Origin: Corylus avellana
Lineage: Eukaryota > Streptophyta > Magnoliopsida > Fagales > Betulaceae
Assembly (NCBI RefSeq): GCF_901000735.1
Contig: NC_081549.1
Location: forward strand, 21,713,584-21,777,583
Reading direction: 5' to 3'
Length of the DNA: 64,000 bases
The notes beneath the pieces are model-generated. The model was not told where the DNA came from. It saw only the letters and a program-made list of their open reading frames with translations, and searched no databases. The position numbers and the translations under genes were made by a program. Below, piece by piece: positions 12,050 through 24,060 of the stretch; position 1 is the first letter of the stretch, and each line of letters opens with the position of its first letter.

Positions 12050-12950
12050 AATATAATTCTATGGGAATCTTTCTGACGGATTTTATTGTGCCACTATGGG
12101 GTTACAAGAATCTTTTTTTCTTTTTGCCTCGTATATAACATTTGTATCCCTAGACATTGAATAATGCTAGAATTAATAGGATGCTCTCCATTTCAAATTT
12201 TCCATTATATATGATATATAATACGGAAGACTGTAATAACTTGGGTTTAGAGGCATAATTATGACTATATCTACCCAAAAAATATTATAGGTGAAATTTA
12301 TTGATTATTTTACATCATCAATTTAGTAAAACATTTCTCATCACCTTGATTAACTTTCTGTGTTCATAAGATTTCATATAATTAATTTGGCGTTCTTACT
12401 AAAATTGTATCAGAGCAAAGATCTTAAGTTTGAACCTCGTTTCTCATATATTATATCTCATTTATTAAGGGAGAGTTTGAGCATTCACGTAAGTGAGGAT
12501 AAAAATATTAATTAAATGATTAATTTTTTTTTTCTATTAAATGATATTTTAACAAACAAAAATATATTGAATAACTTTGACTTGAGTCGTGATCCAAGCA
12601 AGACCGTTTCCTAATTTATCTTGAAAATTTGTGGCTAACTGACTTCTCCCGATCACCACTGAACATATTCATTAGAACATTAATACGATAATGTTACTTT
12701 AGACCCACGAGAATGACTTGGAATTAATCCTGTGCAAGTTGGAAAGCAAGCATGCCATCATCGCATAAGGAACCTGCTTCTTTCTTAACAGAGGATGAAA
12801 TTAGCCCTGCTTCGCGGTGCTACCCACTACTTTCTCTACCCATGCACCTCGGATTTGATTCCTTTGCCTCACATAAAAAGAAAAGTTCCATGCAAGGCAT
12901 ATATATATATCTTTCCAAGATAAAACTACTTTCTATTTTTTCATAACCAT
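12050..12950 (+). repeat. Relic copy of the LOR-gene upstream block
   Basis: This non-coding block matches, in order and reversed, the sequence upstream of the intact LOR gene (about 51080 down to 48840) and also 27.46-27.95 kb. Diagnostic strings are GATGCTCTCCATTTC, GTTCTTACTAAAAT, AATGTTACTTTA and AAGATAAAACTACTTT. No LOR coding sequence follows it. A 1.1-kb transposon present in the 50-kb copy is absent here near 12390. Confidence 0.75.
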
Positions 12951-14300
12951 TCCTTCATTTTAATATTCAGTACTACTTTATAATGGCATCATAAAACTTC
13001 AATCACAAACTATCCCATATATACCATAACATTTCAATAAAATGTTTATGCTCAACAAAAATAAAGAATCACATGAGATTTAAACAGGCATCAAATAATT
13101 ATTGATTCAGAATAATATAAAGGAAATAAAATTTAAACATTGCAACATAATTAAGGAAATGCATGGCCTTATGGTGTAGAGGTTGCCACTTGATCCTAGA
13201 GAACCCAGATTTTAAGGGTTACTCTGCAAGGATGGGTCCGAAGAGCCATGCCTTGTCGAGGTTTCCCGTCTAAAAAAAAATGCAACTCTTAGTTGAGCAT
13301 TCAGTTGATCCAGCATCTCATCCTCAGCTTAAGCCATTAAACAAAAACATGCTGGAACCACGTTATCACTAGTACTCTTTAGGTGAATTTATAATGTGAC
13401 ATAAAACAAAAATAATGAACAAGGAAGATCCATATACAATGCTGTAAAATTTGGTAAAGATAAGGTGGGAGTATACACACCTTATCATATAAATAAAAGA
13501 AAAGACCATACAAATAAAGGAAGATACATATAAATAAAGAAAAGACCACATAGATATATAAATAAAAGATAAATGTTATGGGTCAATAATTTTTTCATAT
13601 TTAACCCATCTCATCTTATAAATCAATCAACTATTATTTAACCATTATATATGTTTGGCGTTGAAAAATATTGGTTGAATTTGACATTCTGTTGGTACTA
13701 ATGAGGGGAATAACAATTCATTACTGGATGGTCGCAGCCGGCGCTAGATTGGAGGTTGCCGGCACGGGTTAGTGGTGGGTGGAGGAGGGAAAAGTTTTGG
13801 GGAAGAGGGAAGAAAAAAAAGAAAGAAAGAAAACTGCTGCCCTAAACAAACAAAAGCCAATATATTTTAAAATACAAGATACTCCTATTTATATATAGGA
13901 GAATTGAGGTAGATATATTTAGTAATCAAACCAAAATAATTTGATTATCATTAAATCTAATTACAATTAAATCAATTAGATTTGATTATCATCAAATCTG
14001 ATGATAAGAGATTACAATCGATTATAATAAAATCGTATCTCCTAATATTCTCTAACAGTTTTTAACTCAAAAACAAACAGCGCACTCCAAACAGGAGACT
14101 AATATCAATTCCCCTAAGCAAATTTGCACTACAGCATAGAAGCCAAGTCTAATATATACAAAAAAAAAAAAAAAAAGGAAATCAATCGAGAAAATTTAAC
14201 ATTCCCGCCAAAATTTCAAAAAAATCCCGCTCACGCCGCTGAATCAATTCGAGTCTTTCAAAACCTCCTCTCCCTCTCTCTCACTTTCACCTTCGTTTGG
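12950..14300. other. Gene-free AT-rich spacer
   Basis: No coding sequence is supported. A stretch at 13160-13270 (GCATGGCCTTATGGTGTAGA and on) looks like part of a dispersed repeat, but I could not define its ends. Confidence 0.45.
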
Positions 14301-14303
14301 CTG

Positions 14304-14906
14304 GTGCTTCTAGATCTAAGTTTGGCTGACACTGCATTGCTGCTGTGCACATCAAGCTCCGTGCTACCGGTGGGAACAAGACCAAAACACCTGGTCCGGG
14401 GGCCCCGTCTGCAGAATCTAGGGCTTTTCATCCGAATCATTTGAGGTTTTCTTTTTATCCAATTTTACTCTGTATTGGTTATGTCTTTTCATTTCTGGGT
14501 TCAGGGTAGTTACTGATTTTGATTCGTAATATTGTTTGTTTAGAGAATTACAGTTGGGGTATGAGTGTTCAGTTCAAAGAAATCTTGGCATTCTGTTTCT
14601 TTGCTGGGAAAATGCAGGAAAGGAATTGAGATGAAATTTTGAATGTTTATTATCACTTGTCAGCATGTGGGACTTGAGAAAACAAAAAACCTCCGCTAAA
14701 ATGAATATAATAAGACAATTTTGTTGAATTTTGCATTTCCTTTTTCTTTTCCATTTTTTTTCTCAGCAAACAAACAAAAAGGTATTGTTTTGTCGGTGCT
14801 GGTCCGTGTTTATGCATCTATGGTATTGAAATTATTGGATTTGGTAAATGGGTAGCCATAAGTAAGTTAATGGGATATTTGGTAAATGGGTAGCCATAAG
14901 TAGTTT
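14304..14906. repeat. Left arm of the inverted repeat flanking the NAC-like units
   Basis: This segment is the diverged reverse complement of about 19806-20562. Shared features include CTTCTAGATCTAAGTTTGG, ATTTTACTCTGTATTGG, the string around CAGCATGTGGG, and a doubled GGTAAATGGGTAGCCATAAG. Relative to the right arm it lacks about 150 bp near 14461. The arms enclose about 4.9 kb containing the NAC-like sequences. Confidence 0.8.
14320..14445 (+). pseudogene. RPS14-like: Broken ribosomal protein S14 (uS11) fragment
   Basis: One plus-strand frame reads [20 protein letters not shown], the highly conserved C-terminal segment of cytosolic 40S ribosomal protein S14 (uS11 family). It then degrades into unrelated residues instead of the conserved Ala/Leu/Arg-rich continuation. 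Neither the N-terminal two thirds nor the basic C-terminus is present nearby. It is therefore a fragment within an inverted-repeat arm. The second arm carries a frame-shifted copy of the same segment. Confidence 0.65.
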
Positions 14907-16030
14907 CACCTAAATTAAATATCTACTTCTAACACAAAGAGAATGCATCACCACCGTCATAGTAACTTCCATCTGTTAAAAAGAATAAAGCATTTTTTAT
15001 AAGACCAATCCACAATAGGCTTTTTCTTGCATGTGTGCTACGAGTTCCACATCATCAAATTGTATGGCATACTTATCAAACACGAGAAATCTGTAAAAAA
15101 GTATTGTGATTTTTTAAAACCCAAAAACACATTAACAAACACAACTCAAGTTTTAATGCTCTTCCCAAAGTAAGAATTTCCACGTACAATAATTAATAAC
15201 TATTATAAATATTGAAATTCTTACTTAAGGAAACAAAATTCTAACCGATGAAGCCGCCCTATGATTAATTGTCTTCGTGACATATGAATGCCAAGAAGGT
15301 GGACAAACGATGTCGTATCTTCTCCAATTTTGTGGCATGCTTGAGAATATTGTCTAGCAGCTGCAATAAATTATTACCCTCTTCAAATGTCGAATAAACA
15401 CTTCAAAAAAATATATGACGAATAAACATCAATTTTTGAAATTCCCAATATTCTACATTAAATCTGGATGCCTTGATAGAAAATGATGATCTCACCTAGT
15501 TTTTTTTTTTTTTTTTTTTTAGCTAAATAAAAGAAAATAAAAATTCACAAAACTAATAAAATGTTTTGAATTAGAGGTTGGAAAAAATAATAGATTCTTG
15601 GATTTGGAAGAGCTTACATGCTTGCTTATTGTCGTATAACTTAGAATCTCAATTCACATAGTTAGGTACCACAAACTACATTGGAGAGGAATGTAACACC
15701 CCACCCTAAGTATTAATATGTCAAACTTCCATCTTTTAGACTTTGAGAGTAGATAACATGATTGGTACACTAGAATATACTTAAATACTTTCTTAAAAAT
15801 AGAAATAAGTATTATTGGGAATACACTAAGCTAGCTATTTTGCTGGAGAGTTTATTCTTTGTGTACGTGCTTATTGAATTACGCATTCATATTAAAAAAA
15901 AAAAAAGAAAAAAAAAAAGAGAGAGATAGTTAGCCAGCAACTTATAGTCCTTTTCGGCAGTGGCCATTTAGTCCATGGTCCAATAGATGGTTGGTGCAAG
16001 GCTACAAATTGGAACACAATGCTGATGTCT
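14907..16030. other. Spacer with possible exon remnants
   Basis: No complete gene. On the minus strand short open stretches near 15270-15370 and 15000-15095 look protein-like (for example a run containing FLVFDKYAIQFDDVELVAH). They contain stops in between and I recognise no family. Confidence 0.35.
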
Positions 16031-16039
16031 TTGAAATAG

Positions 16040-16325
16040 GAAGAGTTTGAGTCCCTCAGGACTACATCGAGAGGTTCAGCAAGGAGAGAATGGAGGAAGA
16101 AGCGCTCGATCTACTCCCCGAAGGACAACTAACATCGGAGCTGGCACGAAGAATGCCAACCTTGCTAGCTCCAGGAGTTCATGGATAAAGCTGATGAAAT
16201 TGTTCGAGTATTAAGAGAAGCCACGGACGAGCAAGTAAAAACCCCCAAGAAGAAAGCAGCACAATCCGTACAAGGAAGCTCCAAGAAAGAGTCTAGGGAA
16301 GGCAAAGAGAAGAGTATAACGTAGC
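16040..16325 (+). pseudogene. Remnant of an LTR-retrotransposon gag gene
   Basis: Plus-strand sequence reads ESLR, then after a one-base loss DYIERFSKERMEEEALDLL. After another frame change it reads QEFMDKADEIVRVLREATDE and a lysine-rich tail ending at TAG near 16322. The ESLR-YI-RF and EFMDKADEI patterns are typical of Ty3/gypsy gag domains. No protease, polymerase or LTRs are visible around it, so this is a short decayed piece. Confidence 0.5.
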
Positions 16326-16605
16326 GTGAAGAACTAATCTTAGAAATAGAAGAAAATTCCATATCTTAATTGTTAAGATTAGTAAAAAATTCTAATAAAA
16401 TTAAATAAAGACTCATAATCCTTAATAAACAAGGATTCTTAATAACACATAAAAACTCATAAAACCTTAATGAACAAGGAGTTACTAAAAGTAAATTCTT
16501 TTAATAGCAAGAAATGCAATCTTAACCATGATGCCTCATATAGTTGTGTCTATCCTTTGCTGGTGATAGTGATGGCGACAATGATAGTGGTGCCTTATTG
16601 ACTGA

Positions 16606-17355
16606 TTATGCTGGTTGACGGAACCGATTGCGCTTATTGCCTGATAATGCTAGTGGGTGGCGACAGTTGAGCTTACTACCTATTGATGCTGGTGGTGACA
16701 GTGGTGGTGGTGGTGGTGACTCATCACTTAGTGGTGCTGGTGGTACCAGTACAGGGAGGGGCCCAGGAATAGGATCGTAAACCAGCATAGATCCACATTT
16801 TGGATAAATCTTAATAGCTGTCCAACGAGACTATATAAAAAGAATCAAACGTAATTACAAATATGCTTATAATGATAGTGATCTTAATTAATTAACTCAA
16901 CAAATTTTATACCTCAATTTGATTCAATCCCAATAGCACTGGGCCACATACTCGCACTTGTAAAAGATTTACGTGATATATAATCATATACCAACCGATG
17001 TCCCTTTCTCCGCGTATGTATGTATACTTTGTAGCATCACCATATGCAAATCCACCTTCATAGATAGTCCTTTTTTCACCTATTTTTTTCCAAAACACTT
17101 TAGTTCCTCCAATCTCTATGGCATTCTCTTCACCAGTTGGAGGCCCTTCTAGCATCACAAAGTAGTACTTATCAATGAAACTTGAGTCCCAAATTTGGAA
17201 TCTCCTTTTCATCTCATATATATCAACTGGCAATTCGCTTCGATCGTGTAATTGGTGAACAAATGGATGAGGAAATAAATTTGGTTCATGACGAACCAAG
17301 GGGTATACAAAATCTCGAAGAAGGCTAATATCTGAAGGCAAAAAAACATACATAC
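16606..17355 (-). CDS. Divergent NAC-like unit A, lacking its own first exon
   Basis: Two exons are seen on the minus strand: 17355-16913, which opens with two bases completing a split codon, and 16830-16606, ending in a stop. The first translates FLPSDISLLRDFVYPLV, then KYYFVMLEG, GTKVFWKKIGE and WYMIIYHV. The order resembles NAC-domain subdomains A, C and D (the -FxPxD- start, YFF region, GxWK-like W, and WxMxEY-like end), so I call it NAC-like. The second exon adds a proline-rich tail. No first exon lies between it and unit B. The only phase-compatible candidate is 19411-19327, upstream of unit B. Either unit A is a partial copy, or it is an alternative 3' end of one gene (250 codons with that exon). 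DNA-binding ability is uncertain. Confidence 0.55.
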
Positions 17356-17788
17356 CTAAAAAGAAAAATTAACAATAATTAATTGAAAGGAGGACAAGTT
17401 CATGGCTACTAGGAAAAAAATTAAATGAAAAGCGACCAAGATAAAACTAAACAAAATTACTCCATAAAATTCAGCCATAGAAAAAAAAAAACCAGACCAT
17501 GTGGACAGCATCTCTATGCACAAAGCCTTTCATGCCTACAAAATCAACAATAATTAACCGTGGGGAAAAAAAATCTCAACGAATAGCAACTAAACAAAAT
17601 GCAGGTGCAAACCAAACATCTTTGTTTCTAAAATCTAACAAAAACTACCACGGGAAAATAAATCCTTAAGAGAAAAGTTTGAACTTTATATACGGAACAC
17701 TAGCATAAACTACAAATTTAAAACTATGATTAATTAACTTCCAACCACAATTTTTGCAAAAATTATACAGTTGCTGCTATGAACTAAA

Positions 17789-19411
17789 TCAATCACTCCC
17801 GAGCCAACAATGCAGTGGTGCCTTATTACCTGACATTACTAACCGTGGTACTGGAGTTGGTAGGGCATCCGGACGGAAATCTATATTTGAATATTTTGGA
17901 AAAATCTTGATAGCTTTCCACCGCAACTATATATAAAAAATTAAATTTAAAAACAAATATACCCATAAAGAACAATTATCTTATTTATTAATAATTAACT
18001 CAAACAATTTGTACCTCAACTTGATGCAATCCCAATTCAACCGGACCACATTTCAGCACTCCCTGTGGATCTACCTGATATACAGCCATATTCCAACTGA
18101 TGGCACTTTCTCCATGTATGTAATCATACAAAGTAGCATCCCCATATGAATATCCCCATTCATCGACATGGACTTCATCACCTACTTGACTCCAAAACGT
18201 TTTACTTCCTCTGATCTCAATCGCATTCTCTCTACCAACTGTAGGCCCTTCTAACATCACAAAGTAGTACTGCTTGTCCAACCTTGGAAATCTACTTCTT
18301 ATCTCATTTATATCGAGGGGCAGTTCGCTTCGATCATGTAATAGGTGAACAAATGGATGAGGAAATAAATTTGGTTCACGACGAACCAATGGGTATACAT
18401 AATCTCGGAGAAGACAAGCATTTGACGGCAGAAAAGTGTAGATACCTAAAAAACATAACAATAATTAACCGAGAATAAGACAAGTTCATGGATATCATCA
18501 AACAAAAATAAAATGATAAGTAACTAAAATAAAATTAAACAAAAATTACTCCATAAAATTCAGCCCTAGAAAATCCGGCCATATATATAGCTGCCCTAGC
18601 ATATATTGCAAATTTAGATTATGGTTCTCACCAAAAACCTAAATGGACAAGTCTATTCAAACTTATAAGCATCCCTAGGAAGAAAGCCTTTCATGCCTAC
18701 AAAATCAACAATAATTAAAAATAAAAAAATAAAAAAAATAAAAAGTCTCAATGAACTAAATTTAGTGAGTTCATAGGAAAACTCATTCTCAACTCAAATT
18801 GAACCTCGTCAAGCACTTATAGCAACCACACAGCGAGGCATAGGAACTTGTGATGAAGAAATGTGACGATCATTGTTGTTGGAAGGTTTATGTATTTCAA
18901 TTATTATTGTTATTTTTGTAGCTAAAGCTCTTCAATGAAAACTTTCTTTCTAATAAGTGAAACACTGTTATCATAAACGTTTTTTAATCCTAGCCTACAC
19001 AACCATTACTTAATAAAGCATTTTTCGTTTTATTGCTTAAGGTGCTAAAAACACAGCTACCATTAATAAATAAACATATATAAGAAATCCAAGAGTAAGC
19101 AATTATGAAAAGAGCAAGCAAATTTCCCTCTCTATTTTGGATTAGGTTAAAATGAAACAGATAGCTATTCTATTAGAGTACATTCCCGACATAACCCCTT
19201 CACTTCCACGCAAAACCTCCAAAACAAATTTTATAAAAATATAAAAGAAGAAGTCAGAGAGAAATCTCCATCTTAAGAATGTAAAATACTCCCAAAAGCC
19301 AAGTATTATTATTCAATAAAACATACCTCTTTCAAATGCTGCCAAATCTGTTGGATTGTGGTCTTTTGCAAACCCTGTAGGCTGTAATAATCTATTGACT
19401 TTGATCTCCAT
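17789..19411 (-). CDS. Divergent NAC-like unit B (3 exons)
   Basis: Exons (minus) are 19411-19327, 18445-18015 and 17926-17789. Phases are 1 and 0, all GT-AG, giving 217 codons. Exon 2 reads YTFLPSNACLLRDYVYPLV, KQYYFVMLEG, GSKTFWSQVGDE and ISWNMAVYQV and is clearly paralogous to unit A. Exon 3 begins LRWKAIKIFPK, matching SRWTAIKIYPK in unit A. Resemblance to the NAC domain is at the level of motif order, so a plant transcription-factor-like role is inferred. The tail is shorter than in unit A (ends at 17789) and lacks the proline-rich region. Exon 1 is the weakest part: a second frame through the same bases is also open, so the start needs transcript support. Confidence 0.55.
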
Positions 19412-19489
19412 GAGTATCTTGCAAATTTCACATCAAGGTTGCACTTACCTTGATGATCATAAAGACCCGCCGCTTCAATGGCCTGTGTA

Positions 19490-19805
19490 GCAAAATAGTA
19501 TTATACATCAATATCGTTTTGACAACAACAAATGTTCCTAGCATGCGCATCAAAAAAGACATGGCCAAAATACTAGAATTTGATCAGCGAATCTCTGGAA
19601 TCTTCTTTTTCAAAACCTTACTGAATATACATCTTCAAAAAACCCACAACCAATTCAACAATATAACATTTCTTCCAATTTTTCTGAATTTTACTCTCTT
19701 TATGTCCAGAATTACACAAATAAAATGCCCCATGCGAATACAACTAGAATTCATCTCAAATTAACATACATAGGAAATTGTCCACGAATATCCCATGAAG
19801 ACAAC
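19490..19805. other. Spacer upstream of NAC-like unit B
   Basis: No gene is supported. A good acceptor and donor pair surrounds a short open stretch at about 19450-19485, which could be a further upstream exon, but I cannot confirm it. Confidence 0.35.
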
Positions 19806-20562
19806 AAAACTACTTATGGCTACCCATTTACCAAATATCCCATTAACTTACTTATGGCTACCCATTTACGAAAACCAATCATTTCAATACCATAGATGCA
19901 TAAATACGGACCAGCACCGACAAAACTATACCCTTTTGTCTGGTTGCAGAGAAAAACATGGAAAAGAAAAGGGAAATGCAAAATTCAACAAAATTGTCTT
20001 ATTATGATCATTTTAGCGGAGCTTTTGTTTTCTCAAGCCCCACATGCTGACAAGTGATAGCTAAACATTCAAAACTTCATTCAAATTCCTTTCCTGCATT
20101 TTCCCAGCAAAGAAACAGAATCCCAGGATTTCTTTAAACTGGACACTCATAACCCAACTGTTATTCACTAAACAAACAATATGACTAACCAAAACCAGTA
20201 ACTACGCTGAACCCAGAAATGAAAAGACATCACCAATACCAATACAGAGTAAAATTATAGTACCAAACATTCATAGGGGAAAAAGTTATCAACGTTAACA
20301 ACGTCGGAATATGTTATCTGGTTCTAGCAGAGGTTGCATAAGACTAACCCCTACAAAGAGAGGGAGATTTTAGATGAAAAGCAAAGGAAAGAATTGGATA
20401 AAAAGAAAACCTGAAATGATTCGGATGAAAAGCCCTAGACTTTGCAGACGGTGCCCCACGCCCAGGTGTTTTTGTCTTGTTCCCACAGTAGTTCGGAGCT
20501 TGATGTGCAGAGCAGCAACGCAGTGTCAACCAAACTTAGATCTAGAAGCACCAAATCCCACC
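19806..20562. repeat. Right arm of the inverted repeat flanking the NAC-like units
   Basis: Diverged reverse complement of 14304-14906, see that entry. It keeps about 150 bp (around 20245-20395) that the left arm lacks. Confidence 0.8.
20412..20550 (-). pseudogene. RPS14-like: Second broken ribosomal protein S14 fragment
   Basis: Minus-strand counterpart of the fragment at 14.3 kb. HIKLR is followed by a one-base loss that shifts the frame before [18 protein letters not shown]. The same downstream degeneration as in the other arm shows that both derive from one already-truncated copy. Confidence 0.6.
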
Positions 20563-20599
20563 CAATCACCAAAACTACAAACCAGACAAAAATCAAATT

Positions 20600-21730
20600 G
20601 AGGTGGCGCCGGTGACGAGTGCGCCTAGAGAAACGCTAGACAACGGTCGTGGGCTTCGGTCTTCACTGCGAGGGAAGAGTGGAAGGCGAAGGTGAAAGTG
20701 AAAGTGAGAGAGAGGGACAGAGAGGGAAATATTTTGATTGAGAGGCTGGGCGGGGGTTTTTTTTTTTCTTAGATTTTTAGAGATTTTATTTTTAATGATA
20801 AAAATATAATATAGCAAAAAATCAAATTTAGTCGTTAATAAGTTTTCGTGTCATTTTGTCTCTAATTTTTCAATTTTAAAATTTAAGATTTATATTTAAT
20901 TTAATTATTTATTTCAACTTTATTCCGACTATTAAAAAAATATATGCATCTTACATATTTAAATGACATATGTCATTTTTATAGACTAAGTTAAAAAAAA
21001 TTCTTTAAACCTAATTTGAAGAAGATTATCATAATTTATACGCTTCAATTGATATGTAATACAATTACGGTTTGAAGAAAGGGAAATTATTCGGATAATA
21101 TTGCAATTTTTATCCTTTATGGGCTCAGTATCAAAAACAGCCCAGCCCACTATGAAATTGGACTACCTTTCTGGTTAGGTGAAAAAAGGTCCAGCTGAAC
21201 ATGCAGTCCCAGCTTTTAATTACTTAAAGCCCAAAAGAAATACAATAATATGTTCTTTGTTGGTCAGGGAAGTGATGAACGATAATACAACTCCTTGCTA
21301 ATTTTTTTTTTTTTTTTTTTCGAAATAATTGTAGACTAGTTGGGTACTGAATCTAGCAAGCTAATCTACATGCGAGGTGAAGTATTAGAATATAAATTAA
21401 ATGATTAATTTTTTTTTTTCTATCAACTTAAACTTTTAAAATAAGTGATAATATATACTCATTGAATTATCATGTAGAATATGACATCAATTTATAAAGG
21501 CTTAAGAAAAACTTTAAGCCTCCCAATATCGATACCAAGAGTCGAGGAACAAGAACTATTTATAAATTTATGTATGTTTTTGAAAAACATTTTTAGAATT
21601 TCTTTTTCCACCGCCTATACAGACTGGGGAATGGAGACGCTGGGTAAAAGTAAATCTACCAAATTAGCCTTCTCAAATACTTAATCTTACCTCTACGAGC
21701 CCTTCCAAGTTTTACTTTTTATTTCCTTTG

Positions 21731-21768
<38 letters not shown>

Positions 21769-21860
21769 CCTCAACCGTTCTGATTATTGAAGTTTATTGT
21801 ATGGATTGAGATCGAGAGGATATTGCACAGTACAATAACATTAGATAAATGATACGATCT
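20600..21860. other. Gene-free spacer with paralogy to 28.1-28.6 and 29.7-29.9 kb
   Basis: About 21050-21770 aligns with 28100-28600 and then, after a jump, with 29680-29910 (shared GGGCTCAGTATCAAAAA and AAGAGTCGAGGAACAA). The 28.6-29.7 kb stretch is therefore extra in the other copy or lost here. A (TA)n microsatellite lies at about 21736-21768. No coding sequence is seen. Confidence 0.6.
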
Positions 21861-21869
21861 CTTTAAAAT

Positions 21870-22505
21870 ATGTGGATAAATTGCCTTCTTCGCATCACCA
21901 AAGCATATTCATAAGAACATGCATTATGAATACGAGAATGTTACTTTATACCCACGAGAGTGACTTGGAATCCATGGAATCCTGTACGTGCAAGTTGGAA
22001 TTTAAGCATGATATCGCATATGGAACCTGCATCTTTCTTAATAATCTTTTCAAGATAAAACTACTTTTAACTTCTTCTTTTTTCTTTTTTTTTTAAAAAT
22101 TTTTTTTCCAAACAACTGATATTGTTTGGAATACACAACTTTTATTACAACAACTTGTTATAAATTTAGATGATAGATCACTCCTCGAGTACGCCTCTTT
22201 CTTCAATTCTCTCCTCTTATCCCTCGTAACCATGGCTCTTTTCACTTTTGTTCTAGCCCCAAGTAGCAAACAATTTGCCTTTCCTATTCCGATCATCGGC
22301 TCTCAGTATTGTGTAACCCCGGTAGATCTTGCAATTGTCAGAAAATTCATGACCACCGGCGACTTTGATGTCATAGACGTCCAAGGCAACATCATTTTCA
22401 AAGCCCGAGAGGAAAATTTCTAACCATGCATGATCGTCGAGTCCTGCTTGATGCTGCCGGAAATCCCATTCTCACTCTTCGACATAAGGTTTGGATCATT
22501 TTGCC
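21870..22505 (+). pseudogene. Truncated LURP-one-related (LOR) pseudogene with its promoter block
   Basis: From 22232 the frame reads MALFTFVLAPSSKQFAFPIP, nearly identical to exon 1 of the intact LOR gene at 48.6 kb. Around 22310 it loses the Gly-Tyr before PVDLAIVRK. A two-base insertion shifts it to a stop at 22421-22423. The coding match resumes out of frame to about 22495, and intron 1 matches to about 22690. Exons 2 and 3 are missing and NAC-like sequence in reverse orientation follows. The upstream 350 bases match the 48.8-49.0 kb promoter block closely, so this was a full duplicate that later broke. Confidence 0.85.
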
Positions 22506-22796
22506 GGCATAAACATCACATTTTACGTACATCATATTAATTAAATAATTAAATTTGTTATCCGATTATTCTGAGCACTCATCTATATATAGTTTATTAA
22601 ATAACATTCTCAACTTTAACTCATTTCCTTTTTGGTTAAGTAAACTTTTTAATATAAGTAGCGATTTACCAAGATTATTAGTTAATTACAAAACATAATG
22701 TTGTTATATATATGTTTCAAAGCACGTCATGCATGCGAATGCTTATGTACAAGAAACAATATTGTTTGAAAAATCAACACATTTGTGGTTGAAGAA

Positions 22797-23216
22797 TCAT
22801 ATATGGTTACCAACCTCTAGGAAAAATCAAAAGCTGTTGCAAGTCAACCCCTCTCTGAGTTGCTTCAAATATCTTCCGAGGATTGTCTGTGAATATGGTG
22901 TTGTAAGAGGTAATGACACTATATTTGCAACCTTCATCATTCTTCATATGAGAACGATGCTGTCTCTGTCTCCAATTATTGAGAAGTGATGTTATATCTT
23001 TAGGGAAGAAGTATAGCTTGTCGCACAACCTTTTAATCGGGTATTGATGCAAGATCTCTTCAACGCAGAAATCAAGTAATTAAATGGTATTGTAAAAAAA
23101 AATTGGCTTTATTAGGTGAGAGTATTTGATTTCGAATTTTACGGAAATAAAATCCGATTATGATTTCATCCAAAGGGCCAAATATAACACCATTTACTGG
23201 CTCATCCACCATAACG
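22797..23216 (-). pseudogene. NAC-like family 2, partial copy 1
   Basis: The minus strand reads VDEPVNGVIFGPLDEIIIGF (NAC subdomain A-like), then after an interrupted stretch EILHQ/HQYPIKRLC, NNWRQRQHRSH and IFTDNPRKIFEAT. The last part resembles the NAC pattern in which xDNPWEIFxAT precedes the YFFT motif. No downstream NAC subdomains are present. The copy lies head to head with copies at 24.0-24.9 kb. Confidence 0.45.
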
Positions 23217-24060
23217 ACAACTTTTTGGTGTAGCAGCTTTGGAGTAACAGGGAAGCTAGCGGGAAAGAGGGGAGGAGACAATTAGGGTTTCTTTGGGTGT
23301 CTGTTTATTTTCAACTATTTTTTATTATTTTTAAAAAACATGTTTAGTCGAGTTTTTTATTCTCGAATGTATTCAGGCTTTAGCCAACCTATTTTGAATA
23401 CCAAATTTTTTCCAATTCAAACCCGACACAAAGTTTTTTTTTTTTACTCAAAGTTTTAAAAAATAGGTGAAACAAGTTTTTTTAATTGCTTGAAGTCATT
23501 GGGAATTTTAGTTTTTGGTATGTGATTTAGTTATGTGTTCTGATTTATGATTTGTGTTTGAGATCTCTATCAAGACCTCATCACTATCAAGATCTTAATA
23601 AGAGCTCATCTTTATATTTGAGTCTTAAACAAATATTGATTTAGATTAGGCTTTTTAGGTTTTATAGTTTAGCGAAAGACCAAGGAAAAAAAAAAGGGAA
23701 AGGAAAATCCACATACCCCTTTAAACTACCACTCAATTGATAATATCCTCCCAAACTTTTAATTGTGAAAATGTCCCCCAAAATTACCAAAACATTATCA
23801 AGGTTCTCCTAACGACGAAACTACCCTTAGTAAAAAAAAACAAAAACAAAAGCTTTGAGTCGGGTTTGAATTGGAAAAAATATGGTAGTCAAAATAGAAT
23901 AAAAAACTCGACCCAAACATGTTATTTAAAAATAATAAAAAATAGTTGAAAATAAACAAACACCCACAGAAGCCCTAATTGTCTCCTCCCCCTCTTTGCC
24001 GCTACCTTCCCTGTTACACCAAAGCTGCTACACCAAAAAGCTGTCAAATGGTGTTATATT

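Noticed and set aside
13160..13270. tRNA-like or SINE-like stretch with TATGGTGTAGAGGTTGCC
   Set aside because: One A-box-like string but no convincing B box or TSD, so not called a SINE.
17500..18700. Exon-like starts GMKGF near 17535 and 18690
   Set aside because: They resemble the start of NAC-like exon 2 after an AG, but soon hit a stop or lose similarity. Probably intron or decayed exon copies.
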